From NCBI RefSeq assembly GCF_963675165.1, contig NC_087389.1, positions 4,338,830-4,402,829 of the forward strand: DNA of 64,000 nt. The letters run 5' to 3'. A program made the translations under genes and the position numbers. The notes beneath the pieces are model-generated. The model searched no databases. It was not told the DNA's origin and saw nothing but the letters and a program-made list of their open reading frames with translations. Positions within the stretch are counted from its first letter, which is position 1; each line of letters opens with the position of its first letter. This document shows, piece by piece, positions 46,276 through 56,911 of the stretch. The stretch is from Halichondria panicea (Eukaryota; Porifera; Demospongiae; Suberitida; Halichondriidae).

Positions 46276-49200
46276 CACTGCAAAAACACTTTTGTTATTG
46301 TGACACAGTTTGCTACCGGCACAAAATGTTATCTTGACAAAACGTTTGTCAATTTCCTGCAATTATTGTTATAACGACAAATCATAGTTTATTTAACTAT
46401 TAATATAGTTTATCTAACTATTAATATTTGTTATTATAATGGTAGATTGCTATTTGAACACATGTGTTGTCATTTTGTCGAAGCGTTGTTGATCTCACAT
46501 TTAGTGGAAGTTACCGTTCATTGTCAAATTAACATTAATGTGTGACAACAACAAATTATAAAGTTACAGCTAGAACTCTACTAAAAGATACGTGCAAGTT
46601 TGCATCACTGATTTCAACCTACTCAACCTATACTCGATTACCCTAGCTCGTAATAAATTGTCTATACTGAAACATCTCAGTTGCCCTGATGCTTAAATCT
46701 TTGCATGCTCATGTTCAATTGTGTATGTAGCAATTGGAGACTTGTGACTGGGCATGGTAAGTTACAGTGGCAGTGAAGAAGTCAGGAGCCTCCAGAGTCC
46801 TTCAGTGCAGTGCAATGCAGGCAGCCTTCTCTCTATAGCCCCCTTCACAAGGCCTGGCCTGAAGAGCGGCCTGGGATCGAGCTTCTCTCTAGCCTCTAAC
46901 TCTAGCTAGTCTCGAGGCCAGGAGAGTTTGGCCTCGAGACTATAATTATAAGCTGGAACTATAGGTGTGGCATGAGGGGGCGTTCAGGAATAACAGGGCG
47001 GGGCCTCAAACATACTTAGCACATGGTACTTGCAGCTGCACCAGACTGCAGCTGCTCATGCAGCTTTATACCATCACTGACTGCATGCCTGTACCCCTGG
47101 CCCTGGGCTACCATGTTCCATGTACACCAGCTAGGATCTAGGAGTCAAGAGTCACCTGCATCTGCAGCTTGAAAAAAAAGACAATTGCAAGTTAGTCAGT
47201 GCTCATTGCTAAACTCAACTTATTGCCCAATACTCTCTTTCAGATTTTCTTAAAGAGTAGATAGTACCACCATCTCAAAGAAAAAAGTTAAGTTCCATTG
47301 CATGCTGTTGGCGCATGGCATGTACATGATCCCAAAACTCTCTGAATTCACAGTTTACAAATCACTGCTATACCGTATCGGCGTATAACTCCACCATGTA
47401 CCAGCTTCAAAGAAAAAGGATTTAAGTTATGTTGGTCATTGCTAAATAAATGTGTTTACGTGTTTCTTCCAGCTGCAGATTTTACCATACCTCGGCCCCA
47501 CAATGTGTACCAGCTAGGAGTCTACTTAACCACCTTCATCGACTTCAAAGAAACGACTTGCAAGTTATGTCAGATTCCATAAAACTATATAGCTAGCTAG
47601 AGGGAAACTGCCCCTGGCCTGGTTTCGACCTTCATCTGTAGCATACTGATTTACGAGTTTGTGTCTTCATGTGTCAGTTACACTGGTTTCGACTGGTCAA
47701 CTTCGTCCATGGGGTGATAGCTAGTATACTGATTTACTAGTTTGTGTGTATGTGTCCTCATGTGTCAGTTACACTGGTTTCGACTGGTCAACTTCGTCCA
47801 TGGGGTGATAGCTAGCATACTGATTTATGAGTTTGTGTGTATGTGTCCTCACGTGTCAGTTACACTGGTTTCGACTGGTCAACTTCGTCCATGGGGTGAT
47901 AGCTAGCATTGTAATTTACCAGTTTGTGTGTATGTGTCCTCATGCGTCAGTTACACTGGTTTCGACTGGTCAACTTCGTCCATGGGGTGATAGCTAGCAT
48001 TGTAATTTACCAGTTTGTGTGTATGTGTCCTCATGTGTCAGTTACACTGGTTTCGACTGGTCAACTTCGTCCATGGGGTGATAGCTAGTATACTGATTTA
48101 CTAGTTCGTGTGTATGTGTCCTCATGTGTCAGTTACACTGGTTTCGACTGGTCAACTTCGTCCATGGGGTGATAGCTAGCATACTGATTTATGAGTTTGT
48201 GTGTATGTGTCCTCACGTGTCAGTTACACTGGTTTCGACTGGTCAACTTCGTCCATGGGGTGATAGCTAGCATTGTAATTTACCAGTTTGTGTGTATGTG
48301 TCCTCATGCGTCAGTTACACTGGTTTCGACTGGTCAACTTCGTCCATGGGGTGATAGCTAGCATTGTAATTTACCAGTTTGTGTGTATGTGTCCTCATGT
48401 GTCAGTTACACTGGTTTCGACTGGTCAACTTCGTCCATGGGGTGATAGCTAGCATTGTAATTTACCAGTTTGTGTGTATGTGTCCTCACGCGTCAGTTAC
48501 ACTGGTTTCGACTGGTCAACTTCGTCCATGGGGTGATAGCTAGCATTGTAATTTACTAGTTTGTGTGTATGTGTCCTCACGTGTCAGTTACACTGGTTTC
48601 GACTGGTCAACTTCGTCCATGGGGTGATAGCTAGCATACTGATTTACGAGTTTGTGTGTATGTGTCCTCACGTGTCAGTTACACTGGTTTCGACTGGTCA
48701 ACTTCGTCCATGGGGTGATAGCTAGCATACTGATTTACGAGTTTGTGTGTATGTGTCCTCATGTGTCAGTTACACTGGTTTCGACTGGTCAACTTCGTCC
48801 ATGGGGTGATAGCTAGCATACTGATTTACGAGTTTGTGTGTATGTGTCCTCATGTGTCAGTTACACTGGTCAACTTCGTCTATGGGGGTGATAGCTTATA
48901 CTATTTACATTTTGCACTACATATGTGTTGGTAACTATAGTGACTTCAATCTTTTGTTCTGTAGGGGCTTATTGTGACGAAAATGATGTGAGGGATGTAG
49001 CGTTCATGAAACCAAACGAAACGCCTGCAGTTCACTGTACTGGAATTTCAAGAAACGCTAAGTGATGAACACTAAAAACAATTTACTGACAGAAGAAATT
49101 ATTGTGCTGCATGTCATGTGATCCAGTGATCTTATTCTATCATAAACTCATTGTTCTAATACCGTTTGACCTTCTGCATGTGCGTACGTGCGCGAGAAAA

Positions 49201-49491
49201 CAACTAATTAAATGACAAAGGTATATACGTAGTGTTAATTTAACAAAGAAATTTACTTTATAGCAGTGTTAATTCAGCATTCACTTTGCTATTTTGACAT
49301 AGAAGTACAATAAATTGGTGAAATTCAGATGACATAATACTTTGTTGTTTTGACATAATTTCTTTGCTTGAATGACAAAACATTGTAGGTTGTTTTACCT
49401 TTGTCATTCTAACAAATATTATTCTGTCATGTGAGATTCATCACCGGGACAAACTTTTGTTTGTTAAATTAACAAAAGTGTTTTTGCAGTG
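46276..49491. mobile_element. 3.2-kb terminal-inverted-repeat element carrying a satellite array
   Basis: Ends cactgcaaaaacacttttgt and acaaaagtgtttttgcagtg are perfect inverses over 20 bp, and the subterminal DNA is rich in tgacaaa/tttgtca motifs in both orientations. The equivalent flank of gene B reads cagtaacaataattatatag without the element, which marks an empty site. No transposase is visible; the interior is the 91-bp array plus unrelated sequence. CACTG termini occur in CMC/Chapaev-type DNA transposons, but superfamily is not decided. Confidence 0.75.
47600..48900. repeat. 91-bp tandem array, about 14 units
   Basis: Unit of 91 bp containing cagttacactggtttcgact, ggtcaacttcgtccatgggg and gtttgtgtgtatgtgtcctc. 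Units differ mainly in the segment gcatactgatttacgag versus gcattgtaatttaccag. The variants occur in the order 1-2-3-3, 1-2-3-3, then homogenised runs, which indicates a four-unit (364-bp) higher-order repeat. 91 is not a multiple of three and the frames are not maintained, so it is not coding. Confidence 0.9.
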
Positions 49492-49690
49492 AAAATATGT
49501 GGAATGTGTAATTATATATAGAGACTATATATAGAGTTTGTGCATACAGATGTTGAAGAGGGAACCTGAACTGTTCGATCCTTGTACAATTATGAAACCT
49601 GTATTGTTCTTATATAAGTGTGGATAATTATACATGCATGTAAATTGAATTTTGAAGAATTAGCTTCAGGTATAATTATATGTGTGACTA

Positions 49691-50163
49691 CGGTGGAACC
49701 TCCATAAAACGGACACCATTGGGGAACATCCTTTTGGCCGCTTTAATGATAGAGGTGGTCTTCCTTGATAGGTTTCGATTACCAGCTATGTATACTCGAT
49801 GCATGAGTTATTTGTTGTTGCAAATGAATCTTGGAGCTTTACTAACTGCTTCTTTAGCTCATACAAGCTTTGAAAAGACTGTAACTACAGCTATAGGTTT
49901 CACGATTGTGCAAAATAATGCTATCTCAGCAATAATGCTGCTAATTCTGCGTGTGCATGGGCTGTCTGTTTTGGGAGGTTATTTTCCATTACTAAAGCGG
50001 ATTGGGGGACGAGAAAGACTCGTTATACAGAGTAGAGAGGACTGGTGGCTGCTCTGGAGAGGTTGCTTTACATTGAAGTCATTGTAGTTTCAATCCGGAC
50101 CTGAGCTCTTGCCGTTATATGGCGTATGGTTGCTCTTTGGAAGTGGTCGTTAATAAAGGTTTA
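49691..50163. mobile_element. MITE, relative of 13388-13549
   Basis: Left end cggtggaacctccataaaac; interior and right part share gacctgagctcttgcc / aaagcaacctctc-type segments (inverted) with the copy at 13388. It splits a sequence that is continuous (gtgactatacagtcaaaccc) behind gene B. Confidence 0.65.
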
Positions 50164-50184
50164 CAGTCAAACCCCAAATATTCT

Positions 50185-50640
50185 CCAGCTGTAGTTGCAG
50201 CGCTGCAGGAGGATAGATGAGGGTATATAGCCAACCTCGACATGACTGACCCCAACCAAAACTTCCCAGATGGATTCAGACTGGTATCCAGGACAACACC
50301 ATGCACCACTGCGTACTTGTGCATGGTTGACCTGGACCAGCAGGATGTGTGTCTACTACTTTTCCAACTTACGGGGTGGAGTACTCTCGAGTTTGTAGGC
50401 GAATGATTGGTTATCAAGCCAAGTCTCCAGATGCTTTTGCACCGTATTTTGTCAACAGAACTGTAACTATTGATGATGTTCACGTTGATGGTGTGAGCCT
50501 AACCCATGCATGGACGGTCACCTCGTCAGCTCATCTGGACATTTGCTAATGCAAACGATGAATCTAAATCAGATCTTTCTGTATGTCCCTGCATAAAATC
50601 TGACCTCACCTAAACTGGAGTTGTACCTCCCTATCAGCTG
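50185..50640 (+). pseudogene. Array copy G: degenerate ectodomain fragment
   Basis: Recognisable from AGGG/GGW-equivalent (agctgtagttgcagcgctgc) to the CPCTRPDLTYTG equivalent (ctgcataaaatctgacctca). Carries 4-bp insertions (tata at about 50225, catg or atgc at about 50307, 50332 and 50508), nonsense changes (GGW to GG-stop) and single-base changes. It occupies the position behind gene D that fragment C has behind gene B, so it is probably the duplicate of C. Confidence 0.85.
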
Positions 50641-50734
50641 CCATGCACAAGATAACATAAGTTAACTGTTCTGAGTTAAAGGGGTGGGTATTAATTTTAG
50701 TTCGCAAATTATCAGTGTTATCATAAATTACATC

Positions 50735-51110
50735 TTGTGTTCTAGGATTTGTTGTCTACCACCAACAGACTATTCTTACACAAATACACTCTTCAAACGT
50801 GGAAATTCAACAGCTTCAATCGGAAATTGAGATATTAACACAATTATGCCCTGGCTCATATCCTTGCCAGCCTGCTTCTTCCTGTCAGCAAATTTTTAAC
50901 TGCAATAACTGTTTAAAGCAGACACTACTGGATATCGTTAGAAAATGGGTCCTATGCTACTGCAGTGAACTGAACCGAGCGTGTGGAGGTATATTGATGG
51001 CGGGTGGATGCAAGTGGCTATGCATGCATGGCTGATATTATGAGAGAAGACAACGCTACATATCCAAATGAGCTGACAGAGTATATATACATTCTGGCTC
51101 CCTATACAGT
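50735..51110 (+). pseudogene. Array copy H: remnant of a second subfamily
   Basis: Open from a likely acceptor (gttctag) at about 50745: a stalk-like VEIQQLQSEIEILTQLCP, then PASSCQQIFNCNN, CYCSELNRACGG and GGWMQVA. The order stalk, Cys, GGWM(Q/R)VA parallels the main family but with different spacing. Frame is lost at atgcatgcatgg near 51020, after which ATYPNELTEYI continues in another frame. No tail or transmembrane part seen. Confidence 0.6.
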
Positions 51111-51302
51111 CTGAACACAGGCTTTGTGGAACAAATTAGTGGCAGCTAGTGGTTGTTCGCAGGTGTTCTTTGACGCTAATTTGAAACATGCCCCCTCACG
51201 TTTGTTATCACTCATTGGCGTGTACTCATTGGCTTGTACCTTTCAACACTTTTCTAAGTACATGCAGGACAACTCGAACATGATCACACCAAAGAAAACA
51301 AG

Positions 51303-51520
51303 TACCGTATATAACGGGAAATTTTCGTGGGGTGCAAAATTTCGCATTTTTCGAGGGCAGAGCAGTAACGTGAACATTAAAACCAGGATAAACTCCCACG
51401 CACCGGTATTTCACATACAAAGGAATTGGTGAGTGTGGTTTCCTGGCATTGAACCGCGACCTATGACAATTTTTGCTGAGGGCTCTGGAGCCAAATAGCG
51501 AAAATTTCTTGCTGTATACA
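51303..51520. mobile_element. Foldback MITE fragment (gggtaattttcg family)
   Basis: Begins taccgtatataacgggaaat and ends in a diverged inverted copy (aaatttcttgctgtatacag). It lies between array copies H and I. Confidence 0.5.
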
Positions 51521-51600
51521 GTATGATAATGTGTTTGAAGTCGAACGAACATCAGTCGATAGGAATCGACGGTGCAAAATACCAGCAGAAATGAGGAATT

Positions 51601-52000
51601 ATGTTCCATCTATGTTTTTGTACTGGTATTGTTTTCGTAGTTTCAATTCTAGCTTTTGACAGTTTCTACAGTTTCTATTACTCTTGGCTGAAACTGAGTG
51701 GAAATGGCTCTACTCAAACCCAGGTCACTCTACCCAGTTGCCCAGGCTCAAGCTCGAACCATGCAGGCTGCTGTTTCCTGTCAGCAGGCTCTAAATTGCA
51801 ATGCTTCATCTCCAAATGGAATGTACTGGATATCCACAATTGATGGCGATGCTATGCTATAGTTACTGCAAGAATCGAGCCTGTGGAGGGTTTGACGGTG
51901 CATGGGTGGATGCAAGTGGCTATGCTTGACATGAGAGACAGAAGTAGTTGCCCTCGAGGATTGAGGGAGAGAGTACATCCTAAACAGAGACTTCGCGGTA
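51601..52000 (+). pseudogene. Array copy I: remnant of the second subfamily
   Basis: Starts with a hydrophobic segment (CFCTGIVFVVSILAFDSFY) and TQVTLPSCPGSS, then, after a frameshift at aaccatgcaggc (about 51760), AAVSCQQALNCNASSPNGMYWIS, a nonsense/frameshift region, KNRACGGF, and WMQVAMLDMRDRSSCPRGLRE. Clearly related to copy H and to the GGWMRVANLDMTD...CPDGFR block of the main family. Confidence 0.65.
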
Positions 52001-53072
52001 AAGCCTTGATATTGGTTGCTCTTCAAATATCATGTCCCATGCATGCAGATATATACATAATTATGATCAGCTCGGCGGAAAATAATTATACTTATCAGTC
52101 AGTTAGATAGTACAGATTCAGAATACATCCTGCCGAACATGTTTAGTGACCTACAATAATATGCGCATAATCATATGGTCTACCACGTGTTTTTATTTTA
52201 GACTTAAAACTTTTGGCATCCTTTTTAGCAACAATCACGGTCGATCACTTCCCACTATTTTGGATTACGTAAACCATAAGCAATTTTCACTAAGGCATCC
52301 GCACCTGCATGTGGTGTTTAAAAGTATCGCCTTAAATCAACGGTATATAGCTTTTGTTATAGAGACAAAATTGAATGGCTGTGCATGCATGTACGATTTT
52401 GTTGTGAGTGTGCACAAGCACATAAAACTCTATCTTCACTGCACCGCAATTTAAATCTTGCAGCGGTTGTCACGGTCAGTGATATACCTTTTGTAGTCTG
52501 CATGCATGGGCTTTGCATAATTATAGTCTACTTCATTCCCCTCAAACATCCATACCTATATACGGTGATATTTAGAGTGTGTGTGTGTGTGTGTGTGTGA
52601 GTGCAAGCGGATGTGGATGTCCATGCATGAGATTTTGGTAAAACATTGGTTTTATGTTCCATCAGGAGTATACATGGAGTATACATGTCCTGAGGATTTA
52701 CGTTATTGCTTAATGCCCAAGACATTGAATTATCGTATAATTATATGGATCATAAGAGACAAATATTTTCACCAATTTTGCGGTCACAATCACACAAATA
52801 GGCGTTGGTGTTCAACGTAGCTAACAAAAGTATATACACATACATGCATGCAATGACAGTGAATGCAGACTGATGGTGATTCCCAGGAATTAAGATGAGC
52901 TACAATCAATAACCCAGTAAACTCCTCCCCTCCCAACATGGCTCCTGTATATACAACACAAGTAAAGGTGAGCAGATAAAGAACCCTTTACGGTTTAGGT
53001 GGTGATGTGTTTTTGATACAGTATGGAGAATTTCGATAATTTATAGATCTATGCAAACACCTCCTATTTGTA
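52001..53072. other. Intergenic region
   Basis: AT-rich with a (tg)n run at about 52577-52599. No gene was recognised. Confidence 0.45.
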
Positions 53073-53281
53073 GTACCGTATAGAGGGTATATTTCGAGGG
53101 TATAAATGTTCGTGGTTTTCGCGGATTAGGCATGAACTGCGAACATTTATAACCGCGAATTTAATATTTCATGCATGCATGCTGCAAAAAAGGCGCTATT
53201 CCACGCAAATTAAATCCGCGAAAACCTTTCTAAAGGCACATCCGTGAAAATTTATACTCGAAATATACCCGCTATACGGTA
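53073..53281. mobile_element. Foldback MITE
   Basis: Ends taccgtatagagggtatatt and aatatacccgctatacggta, with internal complementary cgaacatttata / tataaatgttcg. Followed directly by a 35-bp tandem duplicate (ttatacaattatatcaccgt...) at 53282-53350. Confidence 0.8.
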
Positions 53282-53449
53282 GTTATACAATTATATCACC
53301 GTGCATGGTTTTCATAGTTATACAATTATATCACCGTGCATGGTTTTCATGCAAGAGGTGGCCTCATAGGTTAAAGTGGCCAGTTTTTGCTGATTAAGCA
53401 TGTACCGCGAACATTTGAATTCAATATGTCATGCTGCAAAGGCTACAAT

Positions 53450-53749
53450 TGTTAGAGGAAGTAATTGATCAAGTGGTAAACCACAAGTGTAGTGATTAGG
53501 TGAACTCTTCACTTAGACTGTACATCTAGATTATTCTAGTTAATGTTTATTCTAGAACTGTAGCTGCTGCTGAACTTTGACATTAGAGAACTAGGTAGAA
53601 CATTCTAGAGTTATATGTGTTCTGTATATAAGTTCTTGAGTTTTGTGCAAGTTAGGTTATGATTAGGTTATGAGTGTTATGCTGTTTCTGTTGTCTACTA
53701 CTGTTATTGAACAAAGTGTGACTAGTGTCAACTGCGATATCTGCGAATA
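53450..53749 (+). repeat. 5' LTR
   Basis: Starts tgttagaggaagtaattgat, ends ctgcgaata. Contains the promoter region with ctgtatataag. Confidence 0.93.
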
Positions 53750-53763
53750 GGTTATGGGCCCAG
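53750..53763 (+). other. Primer-binding site (initiator tRNA-Met, internal)
   Basis: ggttatgggcccag directly after the 5' LTR; complementary to the CTGGGCCCATAACC anticodon stem-loop of initiator tRNA, implying half-tRNA priming. Confidence 0.8.
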
Positions 53764-53807
53764 ATCCCTACGGACTTATCACACTGAATTTTGTTCAAGA
53801 CTAGACT

Positions 53808-55715
53808 ATGGCTACGACAGATGAGAAGTGGGTGATCGATAAGTTAGATGACTCTAACTGGACCACTTGGAAGTTCCAGATGAAACACTTGCTACTTGCA
53901 AAAGGTGTCTGGGAAGTTGTGGACGGAACCGAGGAGCTTGCAGAGGATGCGACAGCAGCAGCCCGTGCTGAGTTTTTGAAGAAGTCGCAGAAGGCATTCT
54001 CTTCAATTGTCCTGGCGATAAAAACTTCTCAGTTGTATCTTGTGACGTCGTATGAGCAGCCGAGAGAAGCTTGGGATGCCCTGAGAAACCATTTTGAGCG
54101 TGACACTCTAGCCAACAAACTTTTCCTGAAGAAGCAATACTTCCGGATGGAGATGAAGGAGGGGACATCGATCGAGAAACACCTGAAGCGCATGAAGGAG
54201 TTGACGGACCGATTAGCAGCAATTGGTGCTCCTATCGCTGAAGAAGACCAGGTGGTTACTCTTTTAGGAAGCTTGCCCAAAAGCTACTCCACACTTGTTA
54301 CTGCTCTGGAAGCCCGGGTTGACGGTATCTCGCTCAACTATGTGCAGCAAGCTCTAGCTCATGAGGAGCAGAAAATGCTTGGACGAGGACACTCAGGAAA
54401 CTCTGATGCACAAAGAGGAGATGCAGCACTGTTTGGAGGAGAATCAAAGAGGAAATTCAAGCCACGGAAACCTATTTGCTATGGTTGTCAACAACCAGGT
54501 CATTTTCGACGGGACTGTCCCAAAGCAAAGAAGGGACCATCACACAAGGCAGAGACTGCTGGAGAGGAAGACAAAGAATCCGAGTCTGAAGAAGGCAGTG
54601 CATTTGCAGCATCACAAGATGGATCTCAAGATGGTAAATGGCTGGTAGATTCTGGAGTATCCAGTCATATGACCTGGGACAGAGAACTGTTGACTGACTA
54701 CCAAGAATTTGAGGTTCCTGAGAAAGTTGGTTTAGGTGATGGACGGACTGTGGACGCAGTTGGTTTTGGAAGTGTTCACTTGAGGATGTGCTTCAAAGTT
54801 AGCCAACCAAAGAAATTTGTTATGTACAAGGTTTTGTATGTTCCTAAGCTAGCCTGTAATCTTTTCTCGGTAAGAGCAGCTGTATCCAAAGGAGACTTCA
54901 TCAAGTTTGGTCACTCTCGATGCTGGATTCGAGACGGAAATGGACATCTCCATGGAATGGGAACATTGGTGGATAAACTCTATCAACTCGATTGTGAAGC
55001 GATTCTCTCTGAGGCAGCAACACTGGTGAATGCTCAGAAAGACAACAATTTTGACGTATGGCATTTTAGACTGGGACATGCAAGTGAGCAATGCATCAAA
55101 AATATGTCCTACAAGAAGCTGGCTACTGGTATCAAATTACCAAAACGAGCTAAGCTGTCATTTTGTGAGGGATGTATCGCTGGAAAGATGAAACGAAAAC
55201 CTTTCAAGGCAGTGGGAGAAATACGATCCAAGAGGAAGCTTCAACTTGTGCACAGTGACGTATGCGGTCCAATGCCTACGGACTCTATTGGTGGAAACAA
55301 GTATTTTGTCACTTTTATCGATGATTACTCAAGATGTTGTGCAGTCTACTTTCTCAAAAATAAATCTGAAGTTCCTGAGAAATTTAAGGAATTTGAAGCT
55401 CGTGTATTCAATGACTGCAGTCAGAGAGTGAGTACATTGCGGAGCGATAACGGAGGAGAGTACCTGTCTAAGGAGTTTAGGAGCTATCTGAAGTCAAAAG
55501 GTATACGCCAGGAACTTACGGTACCACATTCTCCAGAACAGAATGGTGTTGCGGAGAGGATGAACAGAACCCTCATGGAGACAGCTCGGTCAATGATGGC
55601 TCATGCAGGATTACCTGAAAGATTTTGGGCTGAAGCTGTAGAAACTGCAGCGTACATCAGAAACCGTACTCCAGCAACTGCTACAGTCACAATTCAAGAT
55701 GAAGGATATGGGTGA
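53808..55715 (+). CDS. Copia gag-protease-integrase part
   Basis: 635 codons. Order: Gag (WTTWKFQMKHLLLAKGVWEV, LGSLPKSY), zinc knuckle CYGCQQPGHFRRDC at about residues 222-235, acidic linker, protease WLVDSGVSSHMT (usual DSGA/C replaced by DSGV), GAG-pre-integrase with the HHCC zinc site (HFRLGHASEQC, CEGCIAGKM), and integrase core with catalytic D (VHSDVCGP), D (LRSDNGGEY) and E (HSPEQNGVAERMNRTLME). Soon after VETAAYIRNRTPA the sequence jumps to the C-terminal part of reverse transcriptase and the frame stops. Confidence 0.92.
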   Translation: MATTDEKWVIDKLDDSNWTTWKFQMKHLLLAKGVWEVVDGTEELAEDATAAARAEFLKKSQKAFSSIVLAIKTSQLYLVTSYEQPREAWDALRNHFERDTLANKLFLKKQYFRMEMKEGTSIEKHLKRMKELTDRLAAIGAPIAEEDQVVTLLGSLPKSYSTLVTALEARVDGISLNYVQQALAHEEQKMLGRGHSGNSDAQRGDAALFGGESKRKFKPRKPICYGCQQPGHFRRDCPKAKKGPSHKAETAGEEDKESESEEGSAFAASQDGSQDGKWLVDSGVSSHMTWDRELLTDYQEFEVPEKVGLGDGRTVDAVGFGSVHLRMCFKVSQPKKFVMYKVLYVPKLACNLFSVRAAVSKGDFIKFGHSRCWIRDGNGHLHGMGTLVDKLYQLDCEAILSEAATLVNAQKDNNFDVWHFRLGHASEQCIKNMSYKKLATGIKLPKRAKLSFCEGCIAGKMKRKPFKAVGEIRSKRKLQLVHSDVCGPMPTDSIGGNKYFVTFIDDYSRCCAVYFLKNKSEVPEKFKEFEARVFNDCSQRVSTLRSDNGGEYLSKEFRSYLKSKGIRQELTVPHSPEQNGVAERMNRTLMETARSMMAHAGLPERFWAEAVETAAYIRNRTPATATVTIQDEGYG

Positions 55716-56625
55716 GCTACACTATTGTCTAGGAATCTCCATTAAACAAGACAAGGCTGGAAAAACTCTTGAGATGCATCAAAAGCAGTATCTTCTGAAG
55801 ATGCTTGAAAAATACAATCTTCAAGATGCTAAACCCGTCTCTACCCCTGCTGATTCAAATGTGAGATTACGAAAGGATGACAATGTTAGCAAGGCTGTGG
55901 ATTCAGTGATGTACCAATCGATAGTTGGAAGCTTGCTGTATGCTGCCGTTGCAACCAGACCCGACATTTCTCAAGCAGTGGGAGTCGTGTCAAAATTTAG
56001 CTCAAAGCCATCAGAAGCTCACTTAACTGCTGTGAAGCGAATTTTACGATACCTCAAGGGAAGCTTGGACATTACTTTGCAATACAGGAAAACGGAGGAT
56101 GGAAGTAGTCTGATTGGCTATTCTGATGCAGACTATGCAGGTGACTTGGATGACCGGCACTCAACGAGTGGGAATTTGTTTCTCATAAGTAACGGACCTG
56201 TCAGTTGGTTAAGCAAGAAACAACCAATTGTCACACTCTCTACCTGTGAGGCAGAGTATGTTGCCCTGAGTACAGCAACCCAAGAAGCTGTATGGATCAA
56301 ACGACTTCTATCGGATTTCCATGTATCACAGAAACAAGCAACCGTTATCATGGAAGATAATCAAGGAGCTATATGTATAGCTAAGAACCCAGTGGTACAG
56401 GCAAGGACAAAGCATATCGACATCCGCCACCACTATATTAGAGAAGCTGTCAGTGACGGCACAGTCAGTTTACAGTACTGCCCGACCGAAGAAATGATTG
56501 CCGACATTTTTACGAAACCGTTACCCAAGGCAAAGTTTGAGAAGCTACGTCGTAACATGGGACTCAAGAAACTGATGTCTTCCCCACATGATAAATTAAG
56601 TGGGAGTGTTAGAGGAAGTAATTGA
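55699..56625 (+). pseudogene. Copia reverse transcriptase C-terminus plus RNase H
   Basis: Open in a different frame from the gag-integrase part, starting at the deletion junction: KDMGELHYCLGISI, LLKMLEKYNLQDAKPVSTPA, then RNase H with YSDADYAGDLDDRHSTSG and STCEAEYVALSTATQEAVW. The YVDD-containing palm and the integrase C-terminus are absent; typical copia elements would have roughly 350-450 more codons here. The open frame is otherwise undamaged. Confidence 0.9.
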
Positions 56626-56906
56626 TCAAGTGGTAAACCACAAGTGTAGTGATTAGGTGAACTCTTCACTTAGACTGTACATCTAGATTATTCTAGTTAA
56701 TGTTTATTCTAGAACTGTAGCTGCTGCTGAACTTTGACATTAGAGAACTAGGTAGAACATTCTAGAGTTATATGTGTTCTGTATATAAGTTCTTGAGTTT
56801 TGTGCAAGTTAGGTTATGATTAGGTTATGAGTGTTATGCTGTTTCTGTTGTCTACTACTGTTATTGAACAAAGTGTGACTAGTGTCAACTGCGATATCTG
56901 CGAACA
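56607..56906 (+). repeat. 3' LTR
   Basis: 300 bp, ends ctgcgaaca, followed by the target duplicate acaat. Confidence 0.93.
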
Positions 56907-56911
56907 ACAAT

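Larger units (their letters stand above)
53450..56906 (+). mobile_element. Ty1/copia LTR retrotransposon, internally deleted
   Basis: LTRs at 53450-53749 and 56607-56906 are both 300 bp, TG...CA type, and differ at one position I could see (the penultimate base: aata versus aaca). The 5-bp target duplication acaat flanks both ends. The primer-binding site ggttatgggcccag follows the 5' LTR and is complementary to the anticodon region of initiator tRNA-Met, as in Drosophila copia. A purine tract aagtgggag precedes the 3' LTR. The reverse transcriptase core is missing, so it is non-autonomous but recent. Confidence 0.93.

Noticed and set aside
47600..48900. CRISPR-like direct repeats
   Set aside because: Contiguous 91-bp tandem units without unique spacers, in a eukaryotic genome; a satellite.
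48743..48934. Open frame within the 91-bp array
   Set aside because: The unit length is not a multiple of three and frames close in other units; this is satellite DNA.
49680..50087. 135-codon open stretch on the + strand
   Set aside because: Lies inside a MITE and starts in its terminal inverted repeat.
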